Notes: generated from the sequence alone by a model not told the origin. Shown: positions 1 to 7,445, counted from the first letter of the stretch. The stretch is DNA of 8,336 nucleotides from CAYQLT01 sp964418425 (GCA_964418425.1 CAYQLT010000091.1:1-8336); one strand, 5' to 3'. Program-made: numbers and translations.

Positions 1-1153
1 CGGCTTCCTCCAGACGGCGGGCAAGCTCAGCCTCCGGCTCGCCCGGCCCTTCGCCGGCGGGTTCGGCCGCAAGCTCCAGCCAGTCCCGGTAGTTCTCCTG
101 GCTCACCCGGGCCACCAGGCGGGCAATCCCCGGCACCGCCCGGGCCAGTTCCTCGATCTGGTGGGGGTAGACGAACATGCCCCGCACCTTCACCCCGCTG
201 CCCACGCGCCCCAGCACGCCCGCCAGGCGTGGCGACCGCCGCCCGCAAGGGCAGAGGCCTGGCAGCACCCGGGACAGGTCGCCTGTGGCAAGGCGCAGAA
301 GGGGGTAGGCCGCCCGCAGGGGCGTGACGACCACCTCGCCGGTCTCTCCCTCGGGCACGGGCCGGCGGGTCTCCGGGTCCAGGATCTCCACCACCGCGCG
401 CCCTCCCAGGTGCCACCCCTGGCGGACGGTGCACTCGAAGGCGACGATGCCCACCTCCGCCGTCCCGTACCCCTGATACGCCTCGATGCCCCAGCGCTCC
501 TGAAACTCCCGCCGCAGCTCCTCGGGCAGCCGCTCGGCCGCCAGCCAGGCCCGCCGCAAGGAGAGAGCCGCCGGCCGCCCGCTGCCGCCGCCCGGTTGCG
601 GCTCGCCGGAAGCGCCCAGCTCGTCCAGGAGCGCCTTGAGGTAGCTGGGCACACCTGCGTACCCCGTGACGGGCAGCTGGCGCAAAAGGCGCACCTGCTC
701 GGCCTTGGCCGCCGTACCGGCCGGGATGACGGCCGCCCCCACCGCCCGCAGGCCCGACTCCACCATAAACGAGGCCGGGCTCAGGTGGTAGCTGAAAGTG
801 TTGAGGACCAGATCCCCGGGCCCGAAGCCGGCCGCCCGCACCGCCTCCGCAGTCCCCCAGTCGTCCGGCTCCGTCCCCTCGACGTTGTAAATGGGGCCGG
901 GCGACACGAAGACCCGCCGCACCGCCTGGACCCCCCCGGCCACCCAGCCGCCGAAAGGGGGCTCGGCCTGCTGGCGGGCCGACAGCTCCTCCTTGGTCAT
1001 CACCGGAAGCCGCTCCAGCCACTGCGCCGGCGGGGGCAGGGCCCGCACGTCCAGTCCGGCGGCATCCAGCAGCCGCCGCACGGCCGGCGCCCGCTCGTAG
1101 GCGGTTGCGAAAAACGCGTTGACGGCATCGTCGGGGACGGGCACGTAGCGCAT
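1..1153 (-). CDS. Phenylacetate-CoA ligase-like (PaaK family) adenylate-forming protein, 3' end cut by the window edge
   Basis: The minus-strand frame is open from the ATG at 1153-1151 to the left edge, giving 384 codons with no stop. PaaK proteins are usually about 430 residues, so only the C-terminal tip is missing. The family joins aryl or alkyl acids to CoA through an acyl-AMP. Visible family marks are YGTAE at residues 229-233 (A5 motif), TGD at 290-292, the CPCGR element at 301-305, and VKVRGMFVYP at 321-330, which begins the C-terminal subdomain. The segment RVFVSPGPIYNVEG at 80-93 sits where PaaK normally has its SSGTTGKPT phosphate loop, and most of that loop is lost. Downstream text (SYHLSP, AVIPAG) still aligns with PaaK. 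The start overlaps the livF stop by one base (TGATG), with AGGTGG eight bases upstream, which suggests translational coupling. Membership of the PaaK fold is fairly sure. Catalytic activity and substrate are not, and I give no symbol because true phenylacetate ligase activity is doubtful. Confidence 0.88.
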   Translation of the reverse strand, partial: MRYVPVPDDAVNAFFATAYERAPAVRRLLDAAGLDVRALPPPAQWLERLPVMTKEELSARQQAEPPFGGWVAGGVQAVRRVFVSPGPIYNVEGTEPDDWGTAEAVRAAGFGPGDLVLNTFSYHLSPASFMVESGLRAVGAAVIPAGTAAKAEQVRLLRQLPVTGYAGVPSYLKALLDELGASGEPQPGGGSGRPAALSLRRAWLAAERLPEELRREFQERWGIEAYQGYGTAEVGIVAFECTVRQGWHLGGRAVVEILDPETRRPVPEGETGEVVVTPLRAAYPLLRLATGDLSRVLPGLCPCGRRSPRLAGVLGRVGSGVKVRGMFVYPHQIEELARAVPGIARLVARVSQENYRDWLELAAEPAGEGPGEPEAELARRLEEA

Positions 1154-1956
1154 CAGGCCAGCCACCTCTTCCGCCGTCGGTAGTGCTTGACGTCGTGGTA
1201 GCTCTTCTGGCGGGAGCCACCCAGGTAAAACTCCTTGACGTCGGGGTTCTCCTTGAGCGTGGAGGACGGCCCGTCCATCACCACGCGGCCGCCTTCCATC
1301 AGGTACCCGTATCCGGCCACCTCCAGGGCGGCGGCCGCATTCTGCTCCACCAGCAAGACGCTCACGCCCTGCTCGGCGTTGATCCGGCGGATGATCTGAA
1401 AGATCTCCGCCACCAGCGCCGGTGCCAACCCCAAACTGGGCTCGTCCAGCATCAATAGCTTCGGCTCGGCCATCAGCGCCCGCCCGATGGCCAGCATCTG
1501 CTGCTCACCGCCGGACAGGTACCCGGCCCGAACGCCGCGCCGCTGGTACAGCCGGGGGAAGTAGTCGTACACCCGCTCCAGGGCCCGGCGCACGCTTTTG
1601 CCGTCCCGGCGGGGCAGGGAGGCGGCGATCAGGTTTTCCTCGGGGGTCAGGTGCTCGAAGATGCGCCGCCCCTCCAGCACCTGGGAGATGCCCAGCCGCA
1701 CCCGCTCCGGCGGCGCCAGCGCTCCCACGTCCTGCCCGGCGAACCGGATGCTGCCCCGGGTCACCTGGCCCCGCTCCGGGCCCAGAAGCCCGCTGATGGC
1801 CTTGAGGGTGGTGCTCTTGCCGGCCCCGTTGGCTCCGAGGAGTGCCACCACGCTGCCGGCCGGCACCTCCAGCGAGACGCCCTTGATGGCCAGGAAGACC
1901 CGGTCGTAGATCACCTCGATGTTGTGAACCGAAAGCAGCGCTTGCGCTCCGTTCAC
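1153..1956 (-). CDS. livF: LivF-type branched-chain ABC transporter ATP-binding protein
   Basis: This is one of the two cytoplasmic ATPases that power the importer. The 267-residue product has Walker A GANGAGKS at residues 41-48, Q-loop Q92, the ABC signature LSGGE at 147-151 and Walker B LLMLDEP at 167-173. It has VEQN in place of the usual switch histidine, as is normal for LivF. I chose the GTG at 1956-1954 because homology begins at once (LLSVHNIEVIYD) and because it forms a four-base GTGA overlap with the livK stop. An ATG 108 bases upstream would add 36 residues translated from livK coding sequence in another frame. No strong ribosome site lies close by, so reinitiation after livK is likely. 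The ordinary LivF end (EFYLGG, residues 242-247) is followed by a 20-residue tail with eight Arg/Lys. I remember similar tails from LivF proteins in like clusters, but cannot check this here. Confidence 0.95.
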   Translation of the reverse strand: MNGAQALLSVHNIEVIYDRVFLAIKGVSLEVPAGSVVALLGANGAGKSTTLKAISGLLGPERGQVTRGSIRFAGQDVGALAPPERVRLGISQVLEGRRIFEHLTPEENLIAASLPRRDGKSVRRALERVYDYFPRLYQRRGVRAGYLSGGEQQMLAIGRALMAEPKLLMLDEPSLGLAPALVAEIFQIIRRINAEQGVSVLLVEQNAAAALEVAGYGYLMEGGRVVMDGPSSTLKENPDVKEFYLGGSRQKSYHDVKHYRRRKRWLA

Positions 1957-3233
1957 TGCCCGCTGCGGCGGAACTCCTCCGCCGACTTGTACACCAGCTC
2001 CCACACGAGATCCCGATACGCGCTGTACCAGCCGGTGCGGGGTACCCAGCGGCTTCCGTCCCACTGGGAGATGCGCCCGGCCCCGCCGCCCTCATGATCC
2101 CTGGGCGTGAGGGTGATGGGCGGCATCAGCCCGCCGGCATCGTAATTGGTCAGGCTCTCCAGGCCCTGCCGGATCTTCTCCACGGTCATGGGGCCGCCGA
2201 AGCGCTGCTGGGCGATGCGCACGGCCTCCACGATGGGCGCCACCGACGTGATGCCCACCACGTAGTACGTGCTGCCCACGTTTTCCACCTTGCCGTAGCC
2301 CCGCCCGGCCTTTTCGTACACCTCGCTGAGGATCTCCCGCACGATGGGGTGCTCCCGCCCCGGCACGGCCGCCTCAAAGCGCAGCACGCCCCGGGCCTGC
2401 TGGGCGCCCACGATGTTCATGTCCTTCTCGTCCAGCCAGATGACGGAGACGAGACGGTTCAGCGGGAAGCCGTTGCGGATGGCCTCGCGAACCGCCACCG
2501 ACTGGCTTCCTCCCGCCGACCACAGCAAAATCCAGTCCGGCCGGAACCGGCGCACCTGGGCCCATGTGGCCGACTGCTCGGTTCCGGGGGACGGGAAGGG
2601 GAAGCTCTGGAACGCAAAGCCCAACCGCTCGCTGAGGGCCGTCAGGATGGGGATGGGCTCCCGGCCGAAGGGCGAGTCGATGTGAACCAAAGCCAGCTTC
2701 TTGCCCTGCAGGCTACCGCCCTCCTGGTCGACGATGTAGCGGACGATGACGGTGGCCTGGGACCAGTAGTTGGCGCCCAGCGAGAACAGGTAGGGGAAGG
2801 TGGTCCCATCGGCGGCGTCGGAGCGCCCGTGGAAGGGCATGATGACCAGGAGCCGATCCTCCAGCGCCCGGGGCGCCACCGCCCGGGAGACCGGCGTGCT
2901 GATGAAGTTGAAGATCTGCACCCCTTCACGCTTGAAGCGCTCGTACGCCTCGATGCCCCGCTGCGGCTCGTTGCCGGTGTCGACCACCTGCCAGTCAAAC
3001 CGGTATCCCGCCACCCCGCCGCGCAGGTTCATCAGCTGCAGGTAGTCCACCATTCCCTGAACCCATTCTTCGGTGACGAACGTGTAGACGCGGGTGTAAT
3101 CCACCGGAAACCCGAAGCGCACCACGTTCTCCGCGGCCCCCGCCGCACCCGAACCCGCCGCCGCAGCCGCCAGCGCCACCGCCACCGCAAAAGCCAGCCC
3201 CAGCCTCATCGCGCCGAACCTCGCCTTGCCCAT
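1953..3233 (-). CDS. livK: LivK-type substrate-binding protein (periplasmic-binding fold type I)
   Basis: This is the extracytoplasmic receptor of the importer, 426 residues long. The N-terminus is a Sec signal peptide: basic MGKARFGAMR, an Ala/Val/Leu-rich core at about 10-26, then small residues with a probable cut near AGAA-ENVV (34/35). The mature part reads as a type I binding protein of the LivJ/LivK or amide-binding group (FGFPVDYT start, QRGIEAYERFKREGVQIF helix region, ALVHIDSPFGRE hinge, SVIWLDEKD, and a C-terminal tail rich in Trp and Tyr). There is no cysteine anywhere, so it cannot be a lipoprotein. The ATG at 3233-3231 is well supported by AAAGGAGG seven bases upstream and by the signal peptide beginning there. 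The open frame continues upstream through the livM region, but that part is a shadow. The substrate is unknown. Family members take branched-chain amino acids, amides or aromatic acids, and the two ligase neighbours favour a carboxylic acid. Confidence 0.95.
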   Translation of the reverse strand: MGKARFGAMRLGLAFAVAVALAAAAAGSGAAGAAENVVRFGFPVDYTRVYTFVTEEWVQGMVDYLQLMNLRGGVAGYRFDWQVVDTGNEPQRGIEAYERFKREGVQIFNFISTPVSRAVAPRALEDRLLVIMPFHGRSDAADGTTFPYLFSLGANYWSQATVIVRYIVDQEGGSLQGKKLALVHIDSPFGREPIPILTALSERLGFAFQSFPFPSPGTEQSATWAQVRRFRPDWILLWSAGGSQSVAVREAIRNGFPLNRLVSVIWLDEKDMNIVGAQQARGVLRFEAAVPGREHPIVREILSEVYEKAGRGYGKVENVGSTYYVVGITSVAPIVEAVRIAQQRFGGPMTVEKIRQGLESLTNYDAGGLMPPITLTPRDHEGGGAGRISQWDGSRWVPRTGWYSAYRDLVWELVYKSAEEFRRSGQ

Positions 3234-3240
3234 CCGGACT

Positions 3241-3248
3241 CCTCCTTT
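3241..3248 (-). promoter_or_regulatory. Strong ribosome binding site of livK
   Basis: On the minus strand AAAGGAGG lies seven bases before the ATG at 3233-3231. It is the best Shine-Dalgarno match in the window and fixes the livK start, although the frame stays open far upstream. A strong site fits the known need for excess binding protein over the membrane subunits. Confidence 0.85.
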
Positions 3249-3283
3249 CCCGATCTCCCGCCCGCCTGCAGCGGCCCGCCTCC

Positions 3284-4366
3284 CTAAGCCGCCTGCTTGC
3301 GGGTGTAGCCGAACGGCCAAACCAGCAGGTAGTTGCGAACGTTGTCGTACAGCTTCGCGAGCCCCAGCGGCTCCACCAGCAAGAACCCCACGATCAAAAG
3401 CCCGTACAGCACCAGCGGCAGGTGCGACAGGGTGGTCACGGGAACCCCCACGCCTGCCGCGGCCGCCGCCCAGCGCAGCAGCCGCTCCAGGAAGATGGGG
3501 GCGAGCAGGATGAACCCTGCCCCGAAGTAGCTTCCGATGACGCTGCCCATCCCGCCCGTGATGACCATCGCGGCCGCCCGTATGGAGACGTCCAGGCCAA
3601 ACTGCTCCGGCGTCACGGCCCGGTAAAACCAAAACGCCAGCGCCGCCCCGCTCACGCCGCCGATGAACGAGCTCACCCCGAACGCCAGCGCTTTGTAGTA
3701 GTAAACGTTGACCCCGATGACCTCGGCCGCGTAGTCCTTCTCCCGCAGGGCCAAAAGCGCCCGCCCCAGATCCGTGCGCCGGACGTTGATCATGAAAAGG
3801 GTGACCAGCATGCAAAAACCGAGGGCCATCAGGTAGCGGGCCGTCGCGGTGCTCAGGTCCACCCCGAAGGCCGCCAGCCGGGGAGCGATGAGGGTGGCCT
3901 GCGCCCCGCCGCTGATGGAGGGGACGTGCACGATGACCCAATCGACGATGGCCTGCAACGCCAGCGTGCTCATGGCCAGGTAAAGCCCCCGCACCCGAAG
4001 CGCCGGCATCCCGAAGATGGAGCCTGCCACCGTCGCGGCCAGCCCGCCGCCCGCGGCTGCCAGCACAAACGGCGCTCCGGCCCGGGCGAGGTGGATGGAG
4101 GAGTAGGCGCCCACCGCCATGATGGCCGCATAGCCCAGGTGGATCTGGCCCGCCCATCCCATCAGGAGGTTGAGCCCCAGCGTGGCGCCCGTCCATAGGA
4201 GCCACGGGGTGAGATAGCTCACCACATACAGCTCGGGGATGAGCCACGGCGCCGCCACCCCCAGGGCCACCAACAGCCCCACCGCCCGGCGGTCGGCGGG
4301 GATGACGGCGATGGCCCGGTCCGACGCGTAGCTTGTATGGCGCACCCCGCAAAGCCGGTAAATCAA
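3284..4366 (-). CDS. livM: LivM-type ABC transporter permease
   Basis: This is the second membrane-spanning subunit of the importer, 360 residues from the chosen start. Hydrophobic segments fall at about residues 28-48, 54-70, 77-95, 100-120, 123-145, 177-195, 226-247, 264-290 and 314-333. LivM marks include GLNLLMGWAGQIHLGYAA at 64-81, GLYLAMSTLA at 127-136 and the cytoplasmic coupling (EAA-like) loop GRALLALREKDYAAEVIG at 201-218. I chose the TTG at 4366-4364: it has GGAG six bases upstream (and AGGAG thirteen upstream), and family-like sequence (YRLCGVRHTSYASD) begins right after it. An in-frame ATG at 4447 would add 27 Arg/Gly/Ala-rich residues without family character and has no good ribosome site. 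The stop is TAG, followed 50 bases later by livK. The Trp- and Ala-rich stretch around 298-312 is less typical. The main uncertainty is the exact start. Confidence 0.94.
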   Translation of the reverse strand: MIYRLCGVRHTSYASDRAIAVIPADRRAVGLLVALGVAAPWLIPELYVVSYLTPWLLWTGATLGLNLLMGWAGQIHLGYAAIMAVGAYSSIHLARAGAPFVLAAAGGGLAATVAGSIFGMPALRVRGLYLAMSTLALQAIVDWVIVHVPSISGGAQATLIAPRLAAFGVDLSTATARYLMALGFCMLVTLFMINVRRTDLGRALLALREKDYAAEVIGVNVYYYKALAFGVSSFIGGVSGAALAFWFYRAVTPEQFGLDVSIRAAAMVITGGMGSVIGSYFGAGFILLAPIFLERLLRWAAAAAGVGVPVTTLSHLPLVLYGLLIVGFLLVEPLGLAKLYDNVRNYLLVWPFGYTRKQAA

Positions 4367-4372
4367 AGCGCT

Positions 4373-4376
4373 CTCC
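4373..4376 (-). promoter_or_regulatory. Ribosome binding site supporting the TTG start of livM
   Basis: On the minus strand GGAG is followed by six bases and then TTG (4366-4364). A second AGGAG at 4384-4380 lies thirteen bases from the TTG. The region is purine-rich. Together they favour the TTG over the upstream in-frame ATG at 4447. Confidence 0.6.
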
Positions 4377-4471
4377 GCTCTCCTTTTCCGTCCTCGCCAT
4401 CCACCCGCCGCCTTCGCCCTTCCGGCGCACCCGCCGGCCGGCCGCATGAGCCCCCGGCCGTCTCCAGGGCC

Positions 4472-4498
4472 GCGGCGGGTCCGTGCGGGCCCGGCCGC
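4472..4498 (-). promoter_or_regulatory. Possible GC-rich hairpin in the livH-livM gap
   Basis: In the 162-base spacer (4367-4528) the minus strand reads GCGG-C-CGGG, a ten-base loop, then CCCG-CCGC. This makes eight base pairs with one bulged C. No T-tract follows, so a terminator is unlikely; mRNA processing or stability is possible. The composition makes chance pairing likely. Nothing else in the spacer looks like a gene or promoter to me. Confidence 0.2.
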
Positions 4499-4528
4499 TC
4501 CCGCACCGCTCGGCCGGGCGCTGCCCCC

Positions 4529-5410
4529 TCAGATCCGCTCGATGACCTCCTGGCCAAACAGCCCGTACGGGCGCACCAAAACCGTCAGAAAGATCACCAG
4601 GGCGGCCACCACCTCCTTGGTGCCCCCGCCCACCAGGGGGTCCAGGTAGCCCGAGATGACGCTCTCCGACACCCCGACCAGCACGCCCGCCAGCACCGCC
4701 CCGCCCGGGCTGTCAAGCCCGCCCAGCACCGCCACCGACAGCGCCTTGATGAGCAGAAGCGAAAGGCTCCAGTCCACCCCCTGCACCAGCGCCCACAACA
4801 CGCCCCCCGCAGCCGCCACCACCCCGCCGACCGCCCAGCTGAAGGCGATGGCCCGCTCCACCGGGATGCCCACCGCCCAGGCGGCCAGGTGGTCGTCGGA
4901 GACCGCCCGCAGCGCGGTGCCGGGGCGGGTCCGGAAAAACGCCATCAAGAGCGCCACCACCACCAGCGCCACCAGGCTGCCCAGGAGGTACGTGCGGTTG
5001 AGGAGCACGTCCCCCAAGAAGACCGGCGCCTGGGAGACCGCCACGGGAAGGGGCTTGGTGTCGGGGCCCCACAGCCCCGGGAAGAGCCCCCGCAGCGTCA
5101 CCTCCAGCCCCAGCGTCAGCATCAGCAGCATGATGACGGGCTGCCCGATCATCCGGCGCAGGGCGAGCCGCTCCACGAGCCACCCCAGCGCGAACATCCC
5201 CACGGCCGCCGCCGCCAGGCCGCCGGCAAACCCTATCCCGGGTACCGAGCCCACCGCCCAGGCCACGTACGCGCCCGCCATCACAAACGCTCCCTGGGCG
5301 AGGTTGACCACGCCCGAGGACTTGTAGATGAGCACGATGCCCAACGCCACCAGCGCGTACATGAGCCCCACCGCGGCGCCGTTTAGGGCCAGCTCAGCGA
5401 GGAAGAGCAT
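4529..5410 (-). CDS. livH: LivH-type ABC transporter permease
   Basis: This is the first membrane-spanning subunit of the importer, 293 residues, the usual LivH length. The N-terminus (MYALVALGIVLIYKSSGVVN, about 17-36) is the conserved first helix and loop of LivH, followed by LAQG at 37-40. About eight hydrophobic segments follow, near 41-56, 60-78, 91-110, 142-159, 187-209, 215-232, 236-253 and 267-281. The coupling loop TALRAVSDDHLAAWAVGIP at 165-183 should contact the ATPases, and the conserved LGGLDSPGGAVLAG at 229-242 and VRPYGLFG at 279-286 are present. The ATG lies inside the end of the acyl-CoA synthetase gene (17-base overlap), with GGAGG six bases upstream, so translation of the two is probably coupled. 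It should pair with LivM as a heterodimer. I see no truncation or missing element. Confidence 0.95.
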   Translation of the reverse strand: MLFLAELALNGAAVGLMYALVALGIVLIYKSSGVVNLAQGAFVMAGAYVAWAVGSVPGIGFAGGLAAAAVGMFALGWLVERLALRRMIGQPVIMLLMLTLGLEVTLRGLFPGLWGPDTKPLPVAVSQAPVFLGDVLLNRTYLLGSLVALVVVALLMAFFRTRPGTALRAVSDDHLAAWAVGIPVERAIAFSWAVGGVVAAAGGVLWALVQGVDWSLSLLLIKALSVAVLGGLDSPGGAVLAGVLVGVSESVISGYLDPLVGGGTKEVVAALVIFLTVLVRPYGLFGQEVIERI

Positions 5411-7415
5411 GGCTCGCCTCCACCTCGGCGACCCGCAGCACCCGCTCGATGACGCCCACCCGCCCGTCCTCGTACACCACCGTGGCGGCCACCGTCACCT
5501 CCGGCCGCCCGCCGTACAGCGCCTCGATGACCTCCCGGTAACGCTCCTCGATGACCCGCCGCCGCAGCTTGCGGGTGCGCGTCAGCTCGCCGTCGTCGGG
5601 GTCGAACTCCTTGTGCAAGTTGACGAACCGCCGGATCTGGAGCCCCTCCGGCAGCTCCGCATTGAGCGCCCGGATCACGCCTGCCACCAGTTCGTACACC
5701 TGCGGCTTCTGGGAGAGATCCGCATAGGAGGTGTAGGGGATGCCCCGCAGCTCGGCCCAGTGGCCCACCGCCTCCAGGTCGATGCAGACCATCGCGGCCA
5801 GGTACGGCCGCCCGCCGCCCAGCACGGCCGCCTCCTTCACGTAAGGGCTGAACTTGAGCTGGTTTTCCACGTACTGGGGCACGAAGCGCACCCCCGAGGC
5901 GGTGGTGGCCACCTCCTCGGCCCGTCCCAGGATGACCAGGTGTCCGTCCTCGTCGAAGTAGCCCGCGTCGCCGGTTCGAAACCACCCATCCTCGAAGGCC
6001 CGGGCGGTCGCCTCCTCCTTGCGGAAGTAGCCGTCGAACAGGCTGTCGGAGCGCAGCAGAATCTCACCGGACGCAGCGACTCGCACCTCAACGCCCGGCA
6101 GGGGCCGCCCCACCGAGCGCAGCTTCACCTCGTGGTTCGCCTGCGCGGCGGTGAGCGCGCTGTTTTCCGTCTGCCCGTAAAACTGCTTGAGGTTCACCCC
6201 CAAAGCCCGGAAAAAGACGAACGTCTCCTCCCCGATGGCCTCGCCGGCCGTGTAGGCGTGGCGAACGCGGCTGAGGCCCAGGTGGTCTTTGATGGGGCCG
6301 TAGACGAGCAACTCTCCGGCCGCCCGGGCGAGGCGCTGCCACGGTCTTGCGCCGGCCCGAGCCCGCGGCCCGCCTTCCCCCTGTGGTCGGCGGCCCTTCA
6401 GCGTCTCCCGCTCGGCCCGCACGGCCAGGGGCATGAAGAGCTGGAAAAGCCACCGCTTGAGCCGGCTGGATTCCTGCATGCCCACCTGGATGTGGGTGAG
6501 CATGTGATCCCAGCTGCGGGGCGGCGCGAAGTAAAGCGTGGGCCCGATCTCCCGAAGGTCCCGCAGGACGGTCTCCTGGCGCTCGGGGATGTTGACGGTG
6601 AACCGAAGGGCCAATGCGGCCGCCACCGAGAAGATGAAGTCGCCCACCCAGGCGACGGGGAGGTAGGCGACCACCTCTTCTTCCGGCCCGAAGTAGCCGG
6701 CCTGCAGGGCGTTTCGTACCGCCGAGAGCACGTGCCGATGGCGAAGGGGCACCCCCTTGGGGTGGCCGGTCGTGCCCGAGGAGTAAAGCAGCACGGCCAC
6801 GTCGTCGGGGGTGACGGCCTGCGCCTGGCGTTGGGCGAAATCGGGGTTTTCCTGCAGATAGCCTTGGCCCTGCCGCTCAAGCTCGTCGGCGCTCACAAGC
6901 CCCGGCTCGTCGTAGCGGGCCAGGCCCCTCGGGTCGTCGTAGAGGATGTGCTCCAGGTGGACCCCGTGACGGGCAAGACCGAGAAACTTGTCCACCTGCT
7001 CCTGGTCTTCGGCCAGCGCGAAGCGGGCCTGCACCTCCTGCGCCACGTAGGCGACCTCGTCGGGGATGGCGTCGGGGTAGACGGGGCAGGGGATGCCCCG
7101 CAACAGCTGCGCGGCCAGCATCCCGAAATAGATGCGGGGGCGGTTATCCCCCATCACCAGCAGGGCTTCGCCCTCGCGGAACCCCGAAGCGGCCAGCCCC
7201 GCCGCCATCTCGGCCACGTGGCGGGCGTACGACGCCCAGGTGAACTCCTGCCAGATGCCCAGATCCTTCTCCCGCATCGCGACCTGCCGGGGATGCAAGC
7301 GGGCGTTTTCCATCAAAAGCGCCGGCAGCGTGGTCGCAGCCAGGTCATGCGCCGCCCACGACTGCGCGACGGCCCGCTGGCTCAGCCGGCCCGATGCGCT
7401 TTGCGTCACGACCAT
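5394..7415 (-). CDS. AMP-forming acyl-CoA synthetase (long-chain fatty-acid-CoA ligase-like, COG1022 type)
   Basis: The family activates a carboxylic acid with ATP to an acyl-AMP and transfers the acyl group to CoA. The product is 673 residues, the size of long-chain acyl-CoA synthetases. Motifs run in order: phosphate loop YSSGTTGHPKG at 211-221, YTAGEAIG at 388-395, YGQTE at 413-417, GWFRTGD at 477-483, GR at 497-498 opening the hinge region, and the C-terminal LTRTRKLRR with K616 placed to act as the adenylation lysine. All key elements look intact. Residues 341-357 form an Arg/Gly/Pro-rich insert, and a C-terminal extension follows from about 637. I chose the ATG at 7415 because AGGGG lies about ten bases upstream and homology starts soon after (PALLMENARLHP). 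The gene sits between livG and livH, and its end overlaps livH, which ties it to the transporter. The acid may be aliphatic or aromatic; the sequence does not say. It is predicted cytoplasmic, with no signal peptide. Confidence 0.93.
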   Translation of the reverse strand: MVVTQSASGRLSQRAVAQSWAAHDLAATTLPALLMENARLHPRQVAMREKDLGIWQEFTWASYARHVAEMAAGLAASGFREGEALLVMGDNRPRIYFGMLAAQLLRGIPCPVYPDAIPDEVAYVAQEVQARFALAEDQEQVDKFLGLARHGVHLEHILYDDPRGLARYDEPGLVSADELERQGQGYLQENPDFAQRQAQAVTPDDVAVLLYSSGTTGHPKGVPLRHRHVLSAVRNALQAGYFGPEEEVVAYLPVAWVGDFIFSVAAALALRFTVNIPERQETVLRDLREIGPTLYFAPPRSWDHMLTHIQVGMQESSRLKRWLFQLFMPLAVRAERETLKGRRPQGEGGPRARAGARPWQRLARAAGELLVYGPIKDHLGLSRVRHAYTAGEAIGEETFVFFRALGVNLKQFYGQTENSALTAAQANHEVKLRSVGRPLPGVEVRVAASGEILLRSDSLFDGYFRKEEATARAFEDGWFRTGDAGYFDEDGHLVILGRAEEVATTASGVRFVPQYVENQLKFSPYVKEAAVLGGGRPYLAAMVCIDLEAVGHWAELRGIPYTSYADLSQKPQVYELVAGVIRALNAELPEGLQIRRFVNLHKEFDPDDGELTRTRKLRRRVIEERYREVIEALYGGRPEVTVAATVVYEDGRVGVIERVLRVAEVEASHALPR
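5417..5421 (-). promoter_or_regulatory. Ribosome binding site of livH inside the synthetase gene
   Basis: GGAGG on the minus strand lies six bases before the livH ATG at 5410-5408, within the last codons of the acyl-CoA synthetase. It allows livH to be started by ribosomes finishing the upstream gene and confirms the 17-base overlap. Confidence 0.75.
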
Positions 7416-7430
7416 GGCATGGGTTCCCCT

Positions 7431-7445
7431 CCCGGCGGGGCCGGG
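7431..7445 (-). promoter_or_regulatory. Small perfect hairpin abutting the synthetase ribosome binding site
   Basis: The minus-strand sequence CCCGGC-CCC-GCCGGG is a six-base-pair perfect stem with a three-base loop. Its last Gs run straight into AGGGG, the ribosome site of the acyl-CoA synthetase. It could limit access to that site, but a stem this short in GC-rich DNA may be chance. There is no T-run, so it is not an intrinsic terminator. Confidence 0.25.

Noticed and set aside
80..1153. Possible pseudogene status of the PaaK-like gene because of the missing phosphate loop
   Set aside because: I translated the whole visible region codon by codon: there is no stop or frameshift, and other conserved motifs are intact, so a divergent but functional protein is more likely than decay.
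161..1183. Long plus-strand open frame (340 codons) opposite the PaaK-like gene
   Set aside because: It has the same biased composition and lies antisense to a frame with clear PaaK motifs over its whole length.
27..1220. Minus-strand 397-codon open frame overlapping the PaaK-like gene
   Set aside because: It is Gly/Ala/Arg-rich without motifs. The true frame on the same strand runs unbroken from 1153 to the edge with ordered PaaK motifs.
2094..3287. Long plus-strand open frame (397 codons) opposite livK
   Set aside because: Its translation is rich in His, Arg, Pro, Gln and Gly with no recognisable domain, and it lies wholly antisense to a well-supported gene. It is a codon-bias shadow.
1953..4430. 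An 825-codon open frame in the livK frame that extends upstream through the livM region
   Set aside because: Only the last 426 codons are real (livK, with its own strong ribosome site and signal peptide). The upstream part lies out of frame over livM, is Gly/Arg/His-rich with no family character, and is open only because stops are rare in GC-rich DNA. It is not a fusion.
4439..4448. Short GC palindromes such as GCCGGCCGGC in the livH-livM gap
   Set aside because: Self-complementary runs of G and C are expected by chance at this composition; there is no T-run and no spacing pattern to suggest a terminator or operator.
4337..5386. Plus-strand 349-codon open frame opposite livH
   Set aside because: It is a His/Arg/Gln/Pro-rich antisense shadow of a clear permease gene.
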